Below are positions 1 through 7,946 of a stretch of 63,503 nt of DNA, one piece after another; within the stretch, counting starts at the first letter, position 1; every line of letters begins with the position of its first letter. Origin of the DNA: Candidatus Methylomirabilota bacterium (GTDB lineage: Bacteria; Methylomirabilota; Methylomirabilia; Methylomirabilales; 2-02-FULL-66-22); assembly GCA_016209735.1 (NCBI GenBank), contig JACQVN010000042.1, forward strand, positions 1-63,503. The letters run 5' to 3'. The position numbers were made by a program, and so were the translations under genes. Below the pieces are notes generated by a model. It searched no databases and was not told the DNA's origin. It was given only the letters and a program-made list of their open reading frames with translations.

Positions 1-42
1 CCGGTCCCCGGTCCCCGGTCCCCGGTCCCCGGTCCCCGGTCC
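1..42. repeat. Heptanucleotide tandem array inside actB
   Basis: Six perfect head-to-tail copies of CCGGTCC begin at the first base of the window. They lie in the actB reading frame. Seven is not a multiple of three, so three units encode seven residues, and gain or loss of one unit would shift the frame. Confidence 0.95.
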
Positions 43-1773
43 CGAGCCCCAGGCCCCCGCCTTCACCGTGACCGGCTTGGGTGGCAGGGCCGTTCCGGCC
101 ACCAGCCCGTCGTGGAGCGCGGTCCGCCAGAACAGCTCGAAGTTCTTCGCCTGGCTCCTGGCCTGCCAGACCTCGCGGAGGATGTCGTAGCCCGATCTGT
201 CGGGAGCACCCATGAGCGCTGCCACCAGCTCATGCGCGGACTTCCCCCCGTACAGCGGGGCGATCAGCGGCTGGAGGATCGACACCGTCCCGTCGTAGGC
301 GCGGGCATCGCTCCAGGACTCCAGGTAGTGTGCCTCCGGGATGTGCCAGTGGCAGAGCGTGGACGTCTCGTCCTCGTACAGGCCGAGATGGACCCGGAGC
401 CCCACCTTGGACATCCGGTCGGCGAGCCTGAGGTCCGCCGGCGCCGTGAAGACCGGATTGCCGCCGAGGATGAAGAGGGCGTTCACCCTGCCGGCATCCA
501 TGTCCCGGACCAATTCGCCAAGAGAAGCCGTCTGATCCATCGGATTGCCCTCGACCGGATCCGTATGGATCACGCTGGTGCCGACGTTTCCCAGGGTATG
601 ATTCATGGCGTGGGCCAGCGCATGGACGGCCGGCGGCTGGCCGTCACCGGCCACCACGAGGCTCGCCCCGCGGTGCTCCGCAAGATCGCGCACCACGGCG
701 GCAATCCACTTGGCGTGAGGCCCGGATGACGCCGACTCCGCCGCCAGGGGCGGGATGCCCAGCCCCCGGGCAATCTCGCGGGTGAAGCCCTCGATCTCGC
801 TGGCTCGGAGCGCCAGGCGGTGATCCGCCATCGTTCCGCTACCGGTGGGCGAACTCTCCACCGCATAGAGGCGGTTCATCCGGGCATCGTGCCCCAGGAT
901 CTTGCGCCGTTCGGCGAAGTCGTGCGCATAGCGCAGACCGCCCGGTCCCATCGTCAAGAAATCGGAATCCAGGGCCAGGATCACGTCGGCCTTGTCGAGG
1001 CGGTAGTGGGTCTCGACGAACTCCCCAAAGGCCAGGCGGGCGCCAAGCCGGACGTTGTCCCGGCCCGCGGGTTCGTGCTGGTGCCACTTCGCCTGCGGGA
1101 AGGCCGCGAGGAGCGCCTGCAACTGGGAGGCAAGGGTTGGCGAGGTGACGGTCTCGGTGAGGATCCGGATCCCGGAACCCTGACGGGCGCGCTCTCCGTC
1201 CAGGGCGAGGCGCACCTCGGCGAGGAAGGCGGACCAGCTCCCGATCTGCCCGGCTCTCACGATCACCTGCGAGCGGTCCGGGTCGTAGAGCGTCAGCACC
1301 GAGGCCTGGGCGAAGACGTCGGTGGCCCCCAGGCTGGCCGGATGCTGGGGATTGCCCTCGACCTTCGTCGGTCGCCCCATGTGGCTTTCGGCCAGGAGGC
1401 CCGTGGCATACCCGCCCAGGGTCATGGCCGTGGCAAAGAAGAGCGGCTTCCCGGGGATGACCTCCTCCGGGGCGCGCACGTACGGGACAATCGTGTCGCT
1501 CGGCTGGCCGGTGCAGCCGGCCAGCCCCGCCAGGGCAAAGGAGGCCCCCATCAACTTGAGGAATTCCCGACGGTCGAAACTGTCCGTCCACTCCGAGGCC
1601 CCCTCGGGGAACTCGCGGGAGAGGAGGTCCTGGAGCTCCGGCGTCTCGGCGATCTCCTCGAGGCTCCGCCAGTAGTGGCGGCCCCGGGCGCTCTCCAGCC
1701 GCTCGCGTATCGCGCTCAGGCGAAGCCGGCTCGTCGCCGGGCTGGCCATTCGGTCATCCGACATCGTCTGCAT
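1..1773 (-). CDS. actB: Alternative complex III subunit ActB, Tat-exported iron-sulfur/molybdopterin-like protein (partial, C-terminus outside window)
   Basis: The frame is open from ATG 1773 to the window edge (591 codons). The N-terminus carries the long leader of the ActB family, with the twin-arginine motif DRREFLKLMGAS near residues 66-77 followed by a hydrophobic Ala/Gly/Leu segment and a Cys. A molybdopterin-oxidoreductase-like domain follows (for example GGNPVFTAP and the DxxxTxLCHWHIP-type stretch). In known ActB this domain lacks a molybdopterin cofactor, and an iron-sulfur domain follows it; that part lies outside the window. It begins 9 bp after actA, as in act operons, so it should transfer electrons between quinol and cytochrome c on the periplasmic face. 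The last visible codons are a 7-bp tandem repeat read as a Gly/Pro/Thr/Asp/Arg run. Confidence 0.85.
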   Translation of the reverse strand, partial: MQTMSDDRMASPATSRLRLSAIRERLESARGRHYWRSLEEIAETPELQDLLSREFPEGASEWTDSFDRREFLKLMGASFALAGLAGCTGQPSDTIVPYVRAPEEVIPGKPLFFATAMTLGGYATGLLAESHMGRPTKVEGNPQHPASLGATDVFAQASVLTLYDPDRSQVIVRAGQIGSWSAFLAEVRLALDGERARQGSGIRILTETVTSPTLASQLQALLAAFPQAKWHQHEPAGRDNVRLGARLAFGEFVETHYRLDKADVILALDSDFLTMGPGGLRYAHDFAERRKILGHDARMNRLYAVESSPTGSGTMADHRLALRASEIEGFTREIARGLGIPPLAAESASSGPHAKWIAAVVRDLAEHRGASLVVAGDGQPPAVHALAHAMNHTLGNVGTSVIHTDPVEGNPMDQTASLGELVRDMDAGRVNALFILGGNPVFTAPADLRLADRMSKVGLRVHLGLYEDETSTLCHWHIPEAHYLESWSDARAYDGTVSILQPLIAPLYGGKSAHELVAALMGAPDRSGYDILREVWQARSQAKNFELFWRTALHDGLVAGTALPPKPVTVKAGAWGSGPGTGDRGPGTGDR

Positions 1774-1782
1774 CTCACCGGG

Positions 1783-2442
1783 TCAGTGGTGGCACGTGGA
1801 GCAGCTCGTCAGGACCCGGACGTCCTGGATCTTGTACTCCTTCATGAGTCGGCGTCCGAGGGAGACCTGAGCCTCGGAGGGTTGCCAGTCCATGCTGAAC
1901 ACGTGCTGGCGCGGGCGCAGATACCGTTCCGGGTTCCGGTGGCACTCCAGGCACCATTCCATGTAGAGGCTATTCACCTTCCAGATCAGCGGCATCTGAT
2001 CCACGCGGCCGTGGCAGGTGACACAGCCGACCCCCTTGTGGATGTGGATGCTATGATTGAAGTATGTAAAATCGGCGAGCCTATGGACGCGAACCCACTC
2101 GAGCGAGCGACCGGTCCGCCAGCTCTCTCGGACGGGTTCCAGCATGGGGCTGTCCGCCCAGAGCTGGGCGTGGCAGTTCATGCAGGTCTTCGTCGGCGGG
2201 AGGCCGGCAAAGGAGGACTCCTCCACGGAGGTGTGACAGTAGCGGCAGTCGATTCCCGCGTCCGCCACGTGGTGCTTGTGGCTGAAGGGCACCGGCTGGA
2301 TGCGGGGGACACCGACGTCCGTGACATACGACGATCGGGCGAAAGCGTACAGGGAGACGCTCATCGCGGCCGAAAGCAGCACCCCGCCGACGATGCTCGC
2401 CCGGGCAAGGGTGTTGGTCCAGGGTCGGAAGATCTGAGCCAT
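1783..2442 (-). CDS. actA: Alternative complex III subunit ActA, pentahaem cytochrome c
   Basis: This 219-residue protein has one N-terminal membrane anchor (about residues 10-32, Leu/Val/Ala rich) and five CxxCH haem c motifs: CRYCH, CMNCH, CVTCH, CLECH and CSTCH, the last at the extreme C-terminus. Five haems, the VQPVPFSHKHH-like stretch before haem 1 and the adjacent actB identify ActA. In this family it passes electrons from the quinol-oxidising module to periplasmic cytochrome c. ATG 2442 is preferred because it starts just before the hydrophobic anchor; an upstream TTG at 2505 would add 21 uncharacteristic residues. The gene is read divergently from the stress-protein cluster, with a good promoter at 2637-2665. 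Confidence 0.88.
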   Translation of the reverse strand: MAQIFRPWTNTLARASIVGGVLLSAAMSVSLYAFARSSYVTDVGVPRIQPVPFSHKHHVADAGIDCRYCHTSVEESSFAGLPPTKTCMNCHAQLWADSPMLEPVRESWRTGRSLEWVRVHRLADFTYFNHSIHIHKGVGCVTCHGRVDQMPLIWKVNSLYMEWCLECHRNPERYLRPRQHVFSMDWQPSEAQVSLGRRLMKEYKIQDVRVLTSCSTCHH

Positions 2443-2636
2443 GCTGGTGGTGCTCAGTCTGTCCTGTGACTCGGGAAGTGGCAGCCCGGCCGAACGGGGA
2501 AACAAGAACCCGGCGGAGGGTGCCGGCGCTTCAACTGAGGATCTGTTCCCCCGTCCGCTCCGGAGAAAAGCCCCCGAAAGCCCCCGGAGGAGCAGGGGGA
2601 AGTACGCTCTGAGCCGTCCAATCGAGAAGTCCCCTC

Positions 2637-2665
2637 TAAGTACGGCGGTAAGGCAAATGTGTCAA
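2637..2665 (-). promoter_or_regulatory. Sigma70-type promoter of actAB
   Basis: On the minus strand TTGACA (2660-2665) is followed after exactly 17 bp by TACTTA (2637-2642), leaving a leader of about 190 nt before the actA ATG. The -35 hexamer lies inside the inverted repeat 2661-2686, so a repressor or activator dimer bound there would affect the promoter directly. Confidence 0.6.
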
Positions 2666-2686
2666 GTCCTGTTTTTGGGACTTGAC
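2661..2686. promoter_or_regulatory. Inverted repeat overlapping the actA -35 box
   Basis: GTCAAGTCC and GGACTTGAC form a perfect 9-bp dyad with an 8-bp T-rich centre. It covers the minus-strand -35 hexamer and sits in the divergent promoter region, which is typical of an operator. The cognate regulator is not evident in the window. Confidence 0.5.
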
Positions 2687-2915
2687 CAGTCGAAATTAAC
2701 ATGTCAGTTCTTATCTTGCTACGGGGGCCGAGGATCTCAAGGGCCGAAGTGGCTGTGAGGTGGCCCCTCGCAACGAGAACGCGACCTTCCCGACATCCGA
2801 AGCTCCGGTTCAAGGGTTCCAACGAGAGCAGAGAGGTGGCACGTGATCGCCTAGCACCACACCTTCAGCCACGGGGAGACGGCCGAGACGCATGCGCCCT
2901 AGGGCGGAGGCCTCC

Positions 2916-4586
2916 ATGTACAAACACATCTATGTCCCTATCGATAACTCGGAGCATTCGAATGCCGCCATCGAATTGGCGGTGGCGCTGGGGAAGGCCT
3001 TCGGGGCCACGCTGGTGGGAAGCCACGTCTACGCCGCCCGGATGCACGATTACCGATTCCGGCAGATGGAATACACGCTTCCGCCCGAGTATCAGGACGA
3101 GGAGGAGCTGGAAAAGCAGCGGAGGATTCACGACTCGTTGATCACCATGGGGCTCCAGCTCATCTCCGACTCTTACCTGGAGGTGCTGGCCCAGAAGGCG
3201 GCGGCCGCCGGTCTCCCCTGCAAGAAGGCGATGATGGATGGCAAGAACTACGCGGAGCTGGTTCGGGACATCCAGCGCTCAGCCTGCGATCTGGTAGTGA
3301 TCGGCGCCCTGGGAATGGGAGCGGTCAAGCACAGCAGCCTGGGGAGCGTCTGTGAGCGGACGGTCCGCCGCATCACCACGGATGTGCTGGTGGTGAAGAG
3401 CGTGGCGTCGCCCGAGGCGCTGCCCGGGGGCCCCATCGTCGCGGGCATTGACGGGAGCCCCCAGTCCTATGCCGGGCTGCAGGCCGCCATGGCGCTGGGC
3501 AAGGCCTTCCACCGCCCGGTGGAGGCGGTGGCGGTCTACGACCCGGTCCTGCACTACACCGTCTTCCACAGCCTGGCCTCCGTGCTGACGGCGAAGGCGG
3601 CCCGGGTTTTCCGGTTCAAGGAGCAGGAGCAGCTTCACGAGGAGGTCATCGACACCGGCCTGGCCAAGATCTACCAGTCGCATCTGGAGGTGGCCCGGCA
3701 GGTGGCGCACGAGGCGGGGGTGGACCTCACGGTCACCCTGCTGGACGGGAAGGCCTTCGAGCGGATCCTCCGGCACGCCGACCAGCGGGAAGCCTGGCTG
3801 CTGGTCCTGGGCCGGGTCGGGGTTCACAGCCACGAGACCATGGACCTCGGCGCCACGACGGAGAACCTGCTCCGTCTGGCCCCCTGCCATGTGCTGATCA
3901 CCAGCCGGAAGTTCACTCCCCCCATGGACGTCAAGGCCGACGCCAGCATCACCTGGACGCCGGAGGCGGAGGCCCGCATGGAGCGGGTGCCCGGCTTCGT
4001 GAAGGCCATGGCCCGGACCGCGGTCTTGCGCTTCGCCCTGGAACGCGGACACTCGGTCATCACCAACTCCGTGATCGAGCAGGTGATGGACATCTTCATG
4101 CCAAGGCGGACTGCCGAGAAGACTCGGGAACTGGCCCTGGAGCTGGCGGTAGAGCGCAGCCGGGCCGGCCACGGTCCGGTGTACATCTGCCGGGCCTGCG
4201 GGCACACGGTGCGGGAGGCAGAGCCGGTCGTCTGCGTGGTCTGCGGTGGAGAGCGGGCGGCGTTCGAGAGACTGGATCGCGCGACGGTGGAGGCGCTGGC
4301 CGCCTCCGAAGGCGCCCTCCAGGAGGAGGAGACCTTCGATGGCCTCACGCTCCGCTGGACCGAGGAGGCGAACCGGGTGCTCCGGATGCTGCCCTCGGGC
4401 TACTTGCGCCGGCGGGCCAAGGCGCGAATTGAGAAGGCGGCGCGAGTGCAGCAGGCCGAAGGAATCGGGAAGGATCTGGCGTGGCCCATCGTGGCGGAGG
4501 TCCTGGAGGATCGACTGGGAACGCAGGATCGGGACACGATGACCCCGGAGCAACACCTGCTGCGCGCCACCCGGGCCACCGGCTGA
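2916..4586 (+). CDS. Tandem universal stress protein fused to two PCP_red-like domains and a zinc ribbon
   Basis: The protein has 556 residues. Residues 1-157 and about 166-330 are two UspA domains; the first keeps the ATP-loop pattern G-2x-G-9x-GS (GALGMG...LGSV) and the second a related GRVG...G. Residues about 344-397 form a helical domain of the type at the C-terminus of the protochlorophyllide reductase B subunit (W-x-EA-x2-R-hydrophobic-x2-VP, then ITNSVI). A CxxC/CxxC zinc ribbon (about 425-448) and a second PCP_red-like copy (about 478-533) follow. ATG 2916 has GGCGGAGG 8 bp upstream. After the TGA at 4584 the same frame continues into a third PCP_red-like copy, so the gene may be truncated or read through. 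A sensor or scaffold role is plausible; the biochemical function is unknown. Confidence 0.8.
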   Translation: MYKHIYVPIDNSEHSNAAIELAVALGKAFGATLVGSHVYAARMHDYRFRQMEYTLPPEYQDEEELEKQRRIHDSLITMGLQLISDSYLEVLAQKAAAAGLPCKKAMMDGKNYAELVRDIQRSACDLVVIGALGMGAVKHSSLGSVCERTVRRITTDVLVVKSVASPEALPGGPIVAGIDGSPQSYAGLQAAMALGKAFHRPVEAVAVYDPVLHYTVFHSLASVLTAKAARVFRFKEQEQLHEEVIDTGLAKIYQSHLEVARQVAHEAGVDLTVTLLDGKAFERILRHADQREAWLLVLGRVGVHSHETMDLGATTENLLRLAPCHVLITSRKFTPPMDVKADASITWTPEAEARMERVPGFVKAMARTAVLRFALERGHSVITNSVIEQVMDIFMPRRTAEKTRELALELAVERSRAGHGPVYICRACGHTVREAEPVVCVVCGGERAAFERLDRATVEALAASEGALQEEETFDGLTLRWTEEANRVLRMLPSGYLRRRAKARIEKAARVQQAEGIGKDLAWPIVAEVLEDRLGTQDRDTMTPEQHLLRATRATG

Positions 4587-4808
4587 GCCGATGCCCTCTT
4601 CACCTGGACCGAGGAGGCGGCAGCTCGCCTGAACCGGGTCCCCGAGGGCTACATGCGCAGCATGACGAAGAAACGAGTGGAGGAGGCGGCGGCGGCGCGG
4701 GCCACGCGGGAGATCACGCTGGACATCGTGGAGGCGGGGATCGAGGCGGGAAAGCAGATGATGGCCAGACTCCTCGAGGCCTACCACCAGACGGGGAAGA
4801 CCCCCTGA
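4587..4808 (+). pseudogene. In-frame continuation of the stress protein: third PCP_red-like domain behind a TGA
   Basis: Directly after the TGA at 4584-4586 the same frame stays open for 73 codons. It encodes a complete PCP_red-like domain (FTWTEEAAARLNRVPEG..., then REITLDIVEAG...) ending at TGA 4806. No start codon or ribosome binding site suits independent translation except an internal ATG at 4650, which would cut the domain. It is therefore either a 3' part lost to a recent nonsense mutation, a sequencing error, or a read-through extension. The domain shows no decay, which argues that the stop is recent or tolerated. Confidence 0.6.
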
Positions 4809-4821
4809 GAAATGCAGCATG

Positions 4822-4850
4822 CCGAATGCGGAATGCGGAATGCGGAATGG
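4822..4850 (+). repeat. Short heptamer array running into a start codon
   Basis: About four units of GAATGCG (first unit GAATGCG after GCC, last unit GAATGGC) lead directly into the ATG of the radical SAM gene at 4847. This is the same period-7 style seen in many other gaps of this window. Confidence 0.75.
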
Positions 4851-6208
4851 CGATGGCCGATTTCCTGCCGTACACCGTCTCCTGGAACCTGACCCAGCGC
4901 TGCAACCAGGAGTGCGCCCACTGCTATCTGAGCGCGTTTCCCCGCGCCGCCTCGACGGACGAGCTGACCACGGAGGAATGCGTTCGGATCCTGGACGAGA
5001 TGGCAGGGGTCAACCCGGACCTCCTGCTGATCCTCACGGGGGGGGAACCCTTCCTCCGGAGGGACCTCTTCGATCTGGCACATCACGCGGTGCAGAAAGG
5101 CTTCACCGTGGTTCTCGGCACCAACGGGTTCCTGCTCAGGGAGAAGCAGGCGATGGCGATGCGGCAACACGGCATCCAGGGGGCGAGCGTCAGCCTGGAT
5201 TCCACGGACCCCGGCCGCCACGACGCCTTCCGGCAGTTCCCGGGCTCCTGGGAGGGGGCGATCCGGGCCACGGAGACCTTGCGGGGAGAAGGGCTCCCCT
5301 TTTCCCTCCATATGAGCGTCACGGGGTGGAATGTGGGAGAGATCCCGGCGATGATCGACCTTGCCAGGCACCTGGGCGCCCGGGTCCTGAACCTCTTCTT
5401 TCTGGTCCGGACAGGCCGGGGAGAAGGGCTCACCGACATTCCGGCCGAAGAGTATGAGCGCGTCCTGACGGAGGTCGCCCGAGCCCAGATGTTCTCCAGG
5501 GACGATGGTCCGGCGGCCCCGCACGGCGCGGCGCCAGGCTCCGCGAGCGGAGAAGAGCCCTGGGGGGGAGAGCTGGGACGGGCCGGCGGCCTCACGATTC
5601 GCGCGAAATGCGCCCCATTCTTCCGCCGCATCCTGTACGGGCTGGACCCGGCGTCCCCGTGGCTCCGGAACTTCGCCGAGGGGAGCTGCCCGGCGGGGAA
5701 ACACTACTGCCGCATCATGCCGAACGGAGACGTGACGGCGTGCCCCTACATGCCCGTGGTGGCAGGCAACCTGCGGTGGACTCCCTTTGGCGATCTGTGG
5801 AGGAATGGGAGCATCTTCCACGACCTGCGTGGAGGGAGGCTCGGAGGACGCTGCGGAGCCTGCGAGTTCTCGCGGATCTGCGGCGGGTGCCGCTGCAGAG
5901 CCTATGCCACCTTCGGAGACTTCCTGGCGGAAGATCCGGCCTGCGTCTACCAGCCTGGGGCCTACGGCGGACGGGTCATTTCGCTTCCGGCTCACCAGAC
6001 CTTCGGGCTGCCTGTGGCACCCACTCTCACCTGGAGCGCGGAGGCTCAAGCGCGCCTGAAGGGTATTCCCGGGTTCGCCCGGGGGATGGTGGTGGCGGGC
6101 GTGGAGCGGTACGCCCGCGACCGCGGGATCGCCGTCATCACTGGGGAGCTGATGCAGGAAGTGCGGGGACGAATGGCGGGCCGGTTCCCGCTTTTCCCCC
6201 GGAAGTGA
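4847..6208 (+). CDS. AhbD/NirJ-like radical SAM/SPASM protein with a C-terminal PCP_red-like domain
   Basis: The protein has 453 residues. CNQECAHC near residue 16 is the radical SAM C-x3-C-x2-C motif, followed by GGEP. The C-terminal half has SPASM-type cysteines in the arrangement of haem d1/alternative haem enzymes: MPNGDVTACPY, then CGACEFSRICGGCRCRAYA and a GDFLAEDP-like stretch. NirJ and AhbC/AhbD act on sirohaem-derived tetrapyrroles or coproporphyrin, so a tetrapyrrole substrate is plausible here; a peptide substrate cannot be excluded. Residues about 393-450 add a PCP_red-like helical domain (LTWSAEAQARLKGIPGF... VITGELMQEV), shared with the neighbours. A linker near residues 222-245 is rich in Gly/Ala/Pro. 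The start at ATG 4847 is chosen because the conserved radical SAM strand begins 10 residues later. Confidence 0.8.
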   Translation: MAMADFLPYTVSWNLTQRCNQECAHCYLSAFPRAASTDELTTEECVRILDEMAGVNPDLLLILTGGEPFLRRDLFDLAHHAVQKGFTVVLGTNGFLLREKQAMAMRQHGIQGASVSLDSTDPGRHDAFRQFPGSWEGAIRATETLRGEGLPFSLHMSVTGWNVGEIPAMIDLARHLGARVLNLFFLVRTGRGEGLTDIPAEEYERVLTEVARAQMFSRDDGPAAPHGAAPGSASGEEPWGGELGRAGGLTIRAKCAPFFRRILYGLDPASPWLRNFAEGSCPAGKHYCRIMPNGDVTACPYMPVVAGNLRWTPFGDLWRNGSIFHDLRGGRLGGRCGACEFSRICGGCRCRAYATFGDFLAEDPACVYQPGAYGGRVISLPAHQTFGLPVAPTLTWSAEAQARLKGIPGFARGMVVAGVERYARDRGIAVITGELMQEVRGRMAGRFPLFPRK

Positions 6209-6274
6209 GGCCATGTGTTTCAGGCTTAGGGCCATGACCGCTCGCCCAGTGTTCGAGGATCGCGTCGCGCTCAG

Positions 6275-6321
6275 AAAAATCCCCCCGTTCCCCCCTGTGC
6301 GAAAGGGGGGAGGAGGGGGAA
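6275..6321. repeat. C/G-tract palindromic repeat, divergent copy
   Basis: An AAAAATCCCCCC start, a C-rich arm, a GCGAAAG centre and a G-rich arm form a long hairpin. It is a diverged member of the AAATCCCCCC...GGGGGGATTT family also seen at 8212, 33262 and 57107. Confidence 0.7.
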
Positions 6322-6352
6322 GTTGGCCGGACTGGTTGCTGGGGGCTTGCCT

Positions 6353-7246
6353 TTGAAGAAATACAGGGACCTCATGGGCGATGCCGGGTCGGGAGTAGCG
6401 AGCCAGCTCCAGGATCAGACCCTCCGGCTCCACGGCCGGATGGCCGCGATCCGGCACAAGGTGGCGATTCTGAGCGGCAAGGGCGGCGTCGGGAAGAGCA
6501 CCCTCACGTCGAACCTTGCCGCTGCGCTGGCAGAGGGGGGGGCGCGGGCGGCGGTCCTCGACGCCGACCTGCACGGTCCCGCCCTGGCCAAGATGCTGGG
6601 GGTGCGGGGTGCCGCGCTCCGGTTCGGGCCGGATGGGGTGGAACCGCCCGAGGCGCCGCCGGGGATCAAGGTTCTCTCCATGGACCAGCTTCTGCGCCGG
6701 GACGAGGCCCCCCTGCGGTGGAAGGCTCCCACCTCGGAGGGGGACTTCGTCTGGAGAGCCAGCGCGGAGGCGGCGGCCCTGCGCGAGTTCCTGAGTGACA
6801 CGCACTGGGGGGCGCTCGATTTCCTCCTGATCGATCTTGCCCCCGGAACGGATAAGATCTCGACCCTGGCCAGCCTGCTGCCCAAGATCGGCGCGGCCAT
6901 CGTCGTGACCCTTCCCACGGAGGTGTCCCAGCTCACCGTCCGGAAATCCATCACCCTGGCGACGGAGCTGTGGGGCGCTTCGGTCGTCGGGGTCGTCGAG
7001 AACATGGCCGGCTACCGCTGCGGCCGTTGCGGCCACGAGGAGCGGCTGTTCCAGGGGCCGGACTCGGCCGCCATGGCGCGGGAAATGGGGGTGAGCTTCC
7101 TCGGCCGGATCCCCTTCGATCCCGGCCTGGCGGAGGCGGCCGATCGCGGGGCGCCCTACGTCCGGCAGGCGCGCGAAACGCCCTGCGCTGCCGCACTCCG
7201 GGCTGTGGCGGCGGCCCTGCGATCCTTCGTCGAGAGGCCTGCGTAG
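6353..7246 (+). CDS. Mrp/NBP35-type P-loop ATPase (iron-sulfur carrier)
   Basis: The protein has 297 residues. SGKGGVGKST near residue 35 is the deviant Walker A of the MinD/Mrp family, followed by DADLHGPALAKMLGV, the switch DLAPGTDK and the Mrp-type VVGVVENMAG segment. A CxxC pair (RCGRCG) sits where Mrp/ApbC proteins bind a bridging iron-sulfur cluster between subunits. The TTG start at 6353 has a GGGGG purine run upstream and gives the usual KKYRDLMGD N-terminus; ATG 6374 is the alternative. Mrp proteins load Fe-S clusters onto targets, which fits its place between a radical SAM enzyme and NXR genes. No PCP_red-like domain is present in this protein. Confidence 0.85.
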   Translation: MKKYRDLMGDAGSGVASQLQDQTLRLHGRMAAIRHKVAILSGKGGVGKSTLTSNLAAALAEGGARAAVLDADLHGPALAKMLGVRGAALRFGPDGVEPPEAPPGIKVLSMDQLLRRDEAPLRWKAPTSEGDFVWRASAEAAALREFLSDTHWGALDFLLIDLAPGTDKISTLASLLPKIGAAIVVTLPTEVSQLTVRKSITLATELWGASVVGVVENMAGYRCGRCGHEERLFQGPDSAAMAREMGVSFLGRIPFDPGLAEAADRGAPYVRQARETPCAAALRAVAAALRSFVERPA

Positions 7247-7316
7247 AGCCGGAGGATCAACGGTCGCCTACGGCCGAAGAGCCTGCGGAGAATCGCGGCG
7301 ACGGGAGGGCCGGTGA

Positions 7317-7946
7317 ATGAGGTTCCTCTGTGTTACGTGCAACGAGGCCATGAAGCTGGAGCGGGTAGAGGGGCCCGAGGACGGCTCCCTCAGCGTCCTG
7401 TTCGCTTGCGCGGCCTGTGGAAACCGTGTGGCCATGCTCACAAATCCGTGGGAAACCCAGCTCGTTCGCGCCTTGGATGTGAGGATCGGGGGGCGATCCT
7501 CCCCGGTGGAGCCCATGGAGTTCGTCCGTAGCATGCTGGCATCCGGGCGCGAGGCCGGGGGGGGCGGCGCCAGCCCAAGCCTCCCTGCGACCGGGCCGGC
7601 CTCCCCGTCGGGATGCCCCTTTTCCGCCATGGCGAACCTTGCCGCCGAGACACCCGGGGCAATCAGGCAACCTGGCCATCCGGCAATTGGGGAATCAGAC
7701 GCCAGCGAGCCAGCACCGGACCCGCACCCGGCAATCGGAGAGCCCCGAGCCCCGAGTGGCCCAGTTGCCGGGGTGCCAAATTCCCAGCTTGCGTGGTCGC
7801 CGGACGCGGAGCGCCGTCTCGAGCGCGTTCCAGAGTTCATCCGGCCGATGATCCGCCAGAGCATTGAGCATTTTGCCGCCGAACACGGGTATCGGCTCAT
7901 CACTCCGGAGGTGATGGCGGAGGCGCGGGGCGCTTTCGGCATGTAG
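7317..7946 (+). CDS. Zinc-ribbon protein with variable linker and C-terminal PCP_red-like domain
   Basis: The protein has 209 residues. Residues 1-40 hold two CxxC knuckles (CVTC, CAAC) of a small zinc ribbon. Residues about 75-155 are a low-complexity Ala/Pro/Gly/Ser linker, in which HPAIGE occurs twice. Residues about 157-209 are a PCP_red-like domain (LAWSPDAERRLERVPEF... LITPEVMAEA). The start ATG 7317 follows the purine-rich GGGAGGGCCGG. The linker DNA has an 8-bp periodicity (GGCAATC/GGCAAC-type units) like the intergenic array near 55990, so an array may have expanded inside the gene. The domain is shared with the two large upstream proteins. Function unknown. Confidence 0.75.
   Translation: MRFLCVTCNEAMKLERVEGPEDGSLSVLFACAACGNRVAMLTNPWETQLVRALDVRIGGRSSPVEPMEFVRSMLASGREAGGGGASPSLPATGPASPSGCPFSAMANLAAETPGAIRQPGHPAIGESDASEPAPDPHPAIGEPRAPSGPVAGVPNSQLAWSPDAERRLERVPEFIRPMIRQSIEHFAAEHGYRLITPEVMAEARGAFGM
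7655..7745 (+). repeat. Degenerate octamer array inside the zinc-ribbon gene
   Basis: Units resembling GGGCAAT, AGGCAAC, CGGCAAT and GGGGAAT recur about every 8 bp. The arrangement matches intergenic arrays elsewhere in the window, but here it is translated as the protein linker. Confidence 0.5.

Larger units (their letters stand above)
2443..2915. other. Divergent intergenic region between actA and the stress-protein cluster
   Basis: This is 473 bp without a convincing gene. It holds the actA promoter and a 9-bp inverted repeat (GTCAAGTCC at 2661-2669, GGACTTGAC at 2678-2686). It is locally more AT-rich than its surroundings. The last 15 bases contain a GGCGGAGG ribosome binding site for the gene starting at 2916. 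Confidence 0.7.

Noticed and set aside
820-2469. Long plus-strand open frame over actA and actB
   Set aside because: It is the shadow of two genes with clear family motifs on the minus strand.
4584-4586. Selenocysteine codon in the stress protein
   Set aside because: The TGA is in a linker, not at a redox site, and no obvious bSECIS hairpin follows; kept only as a remote option.
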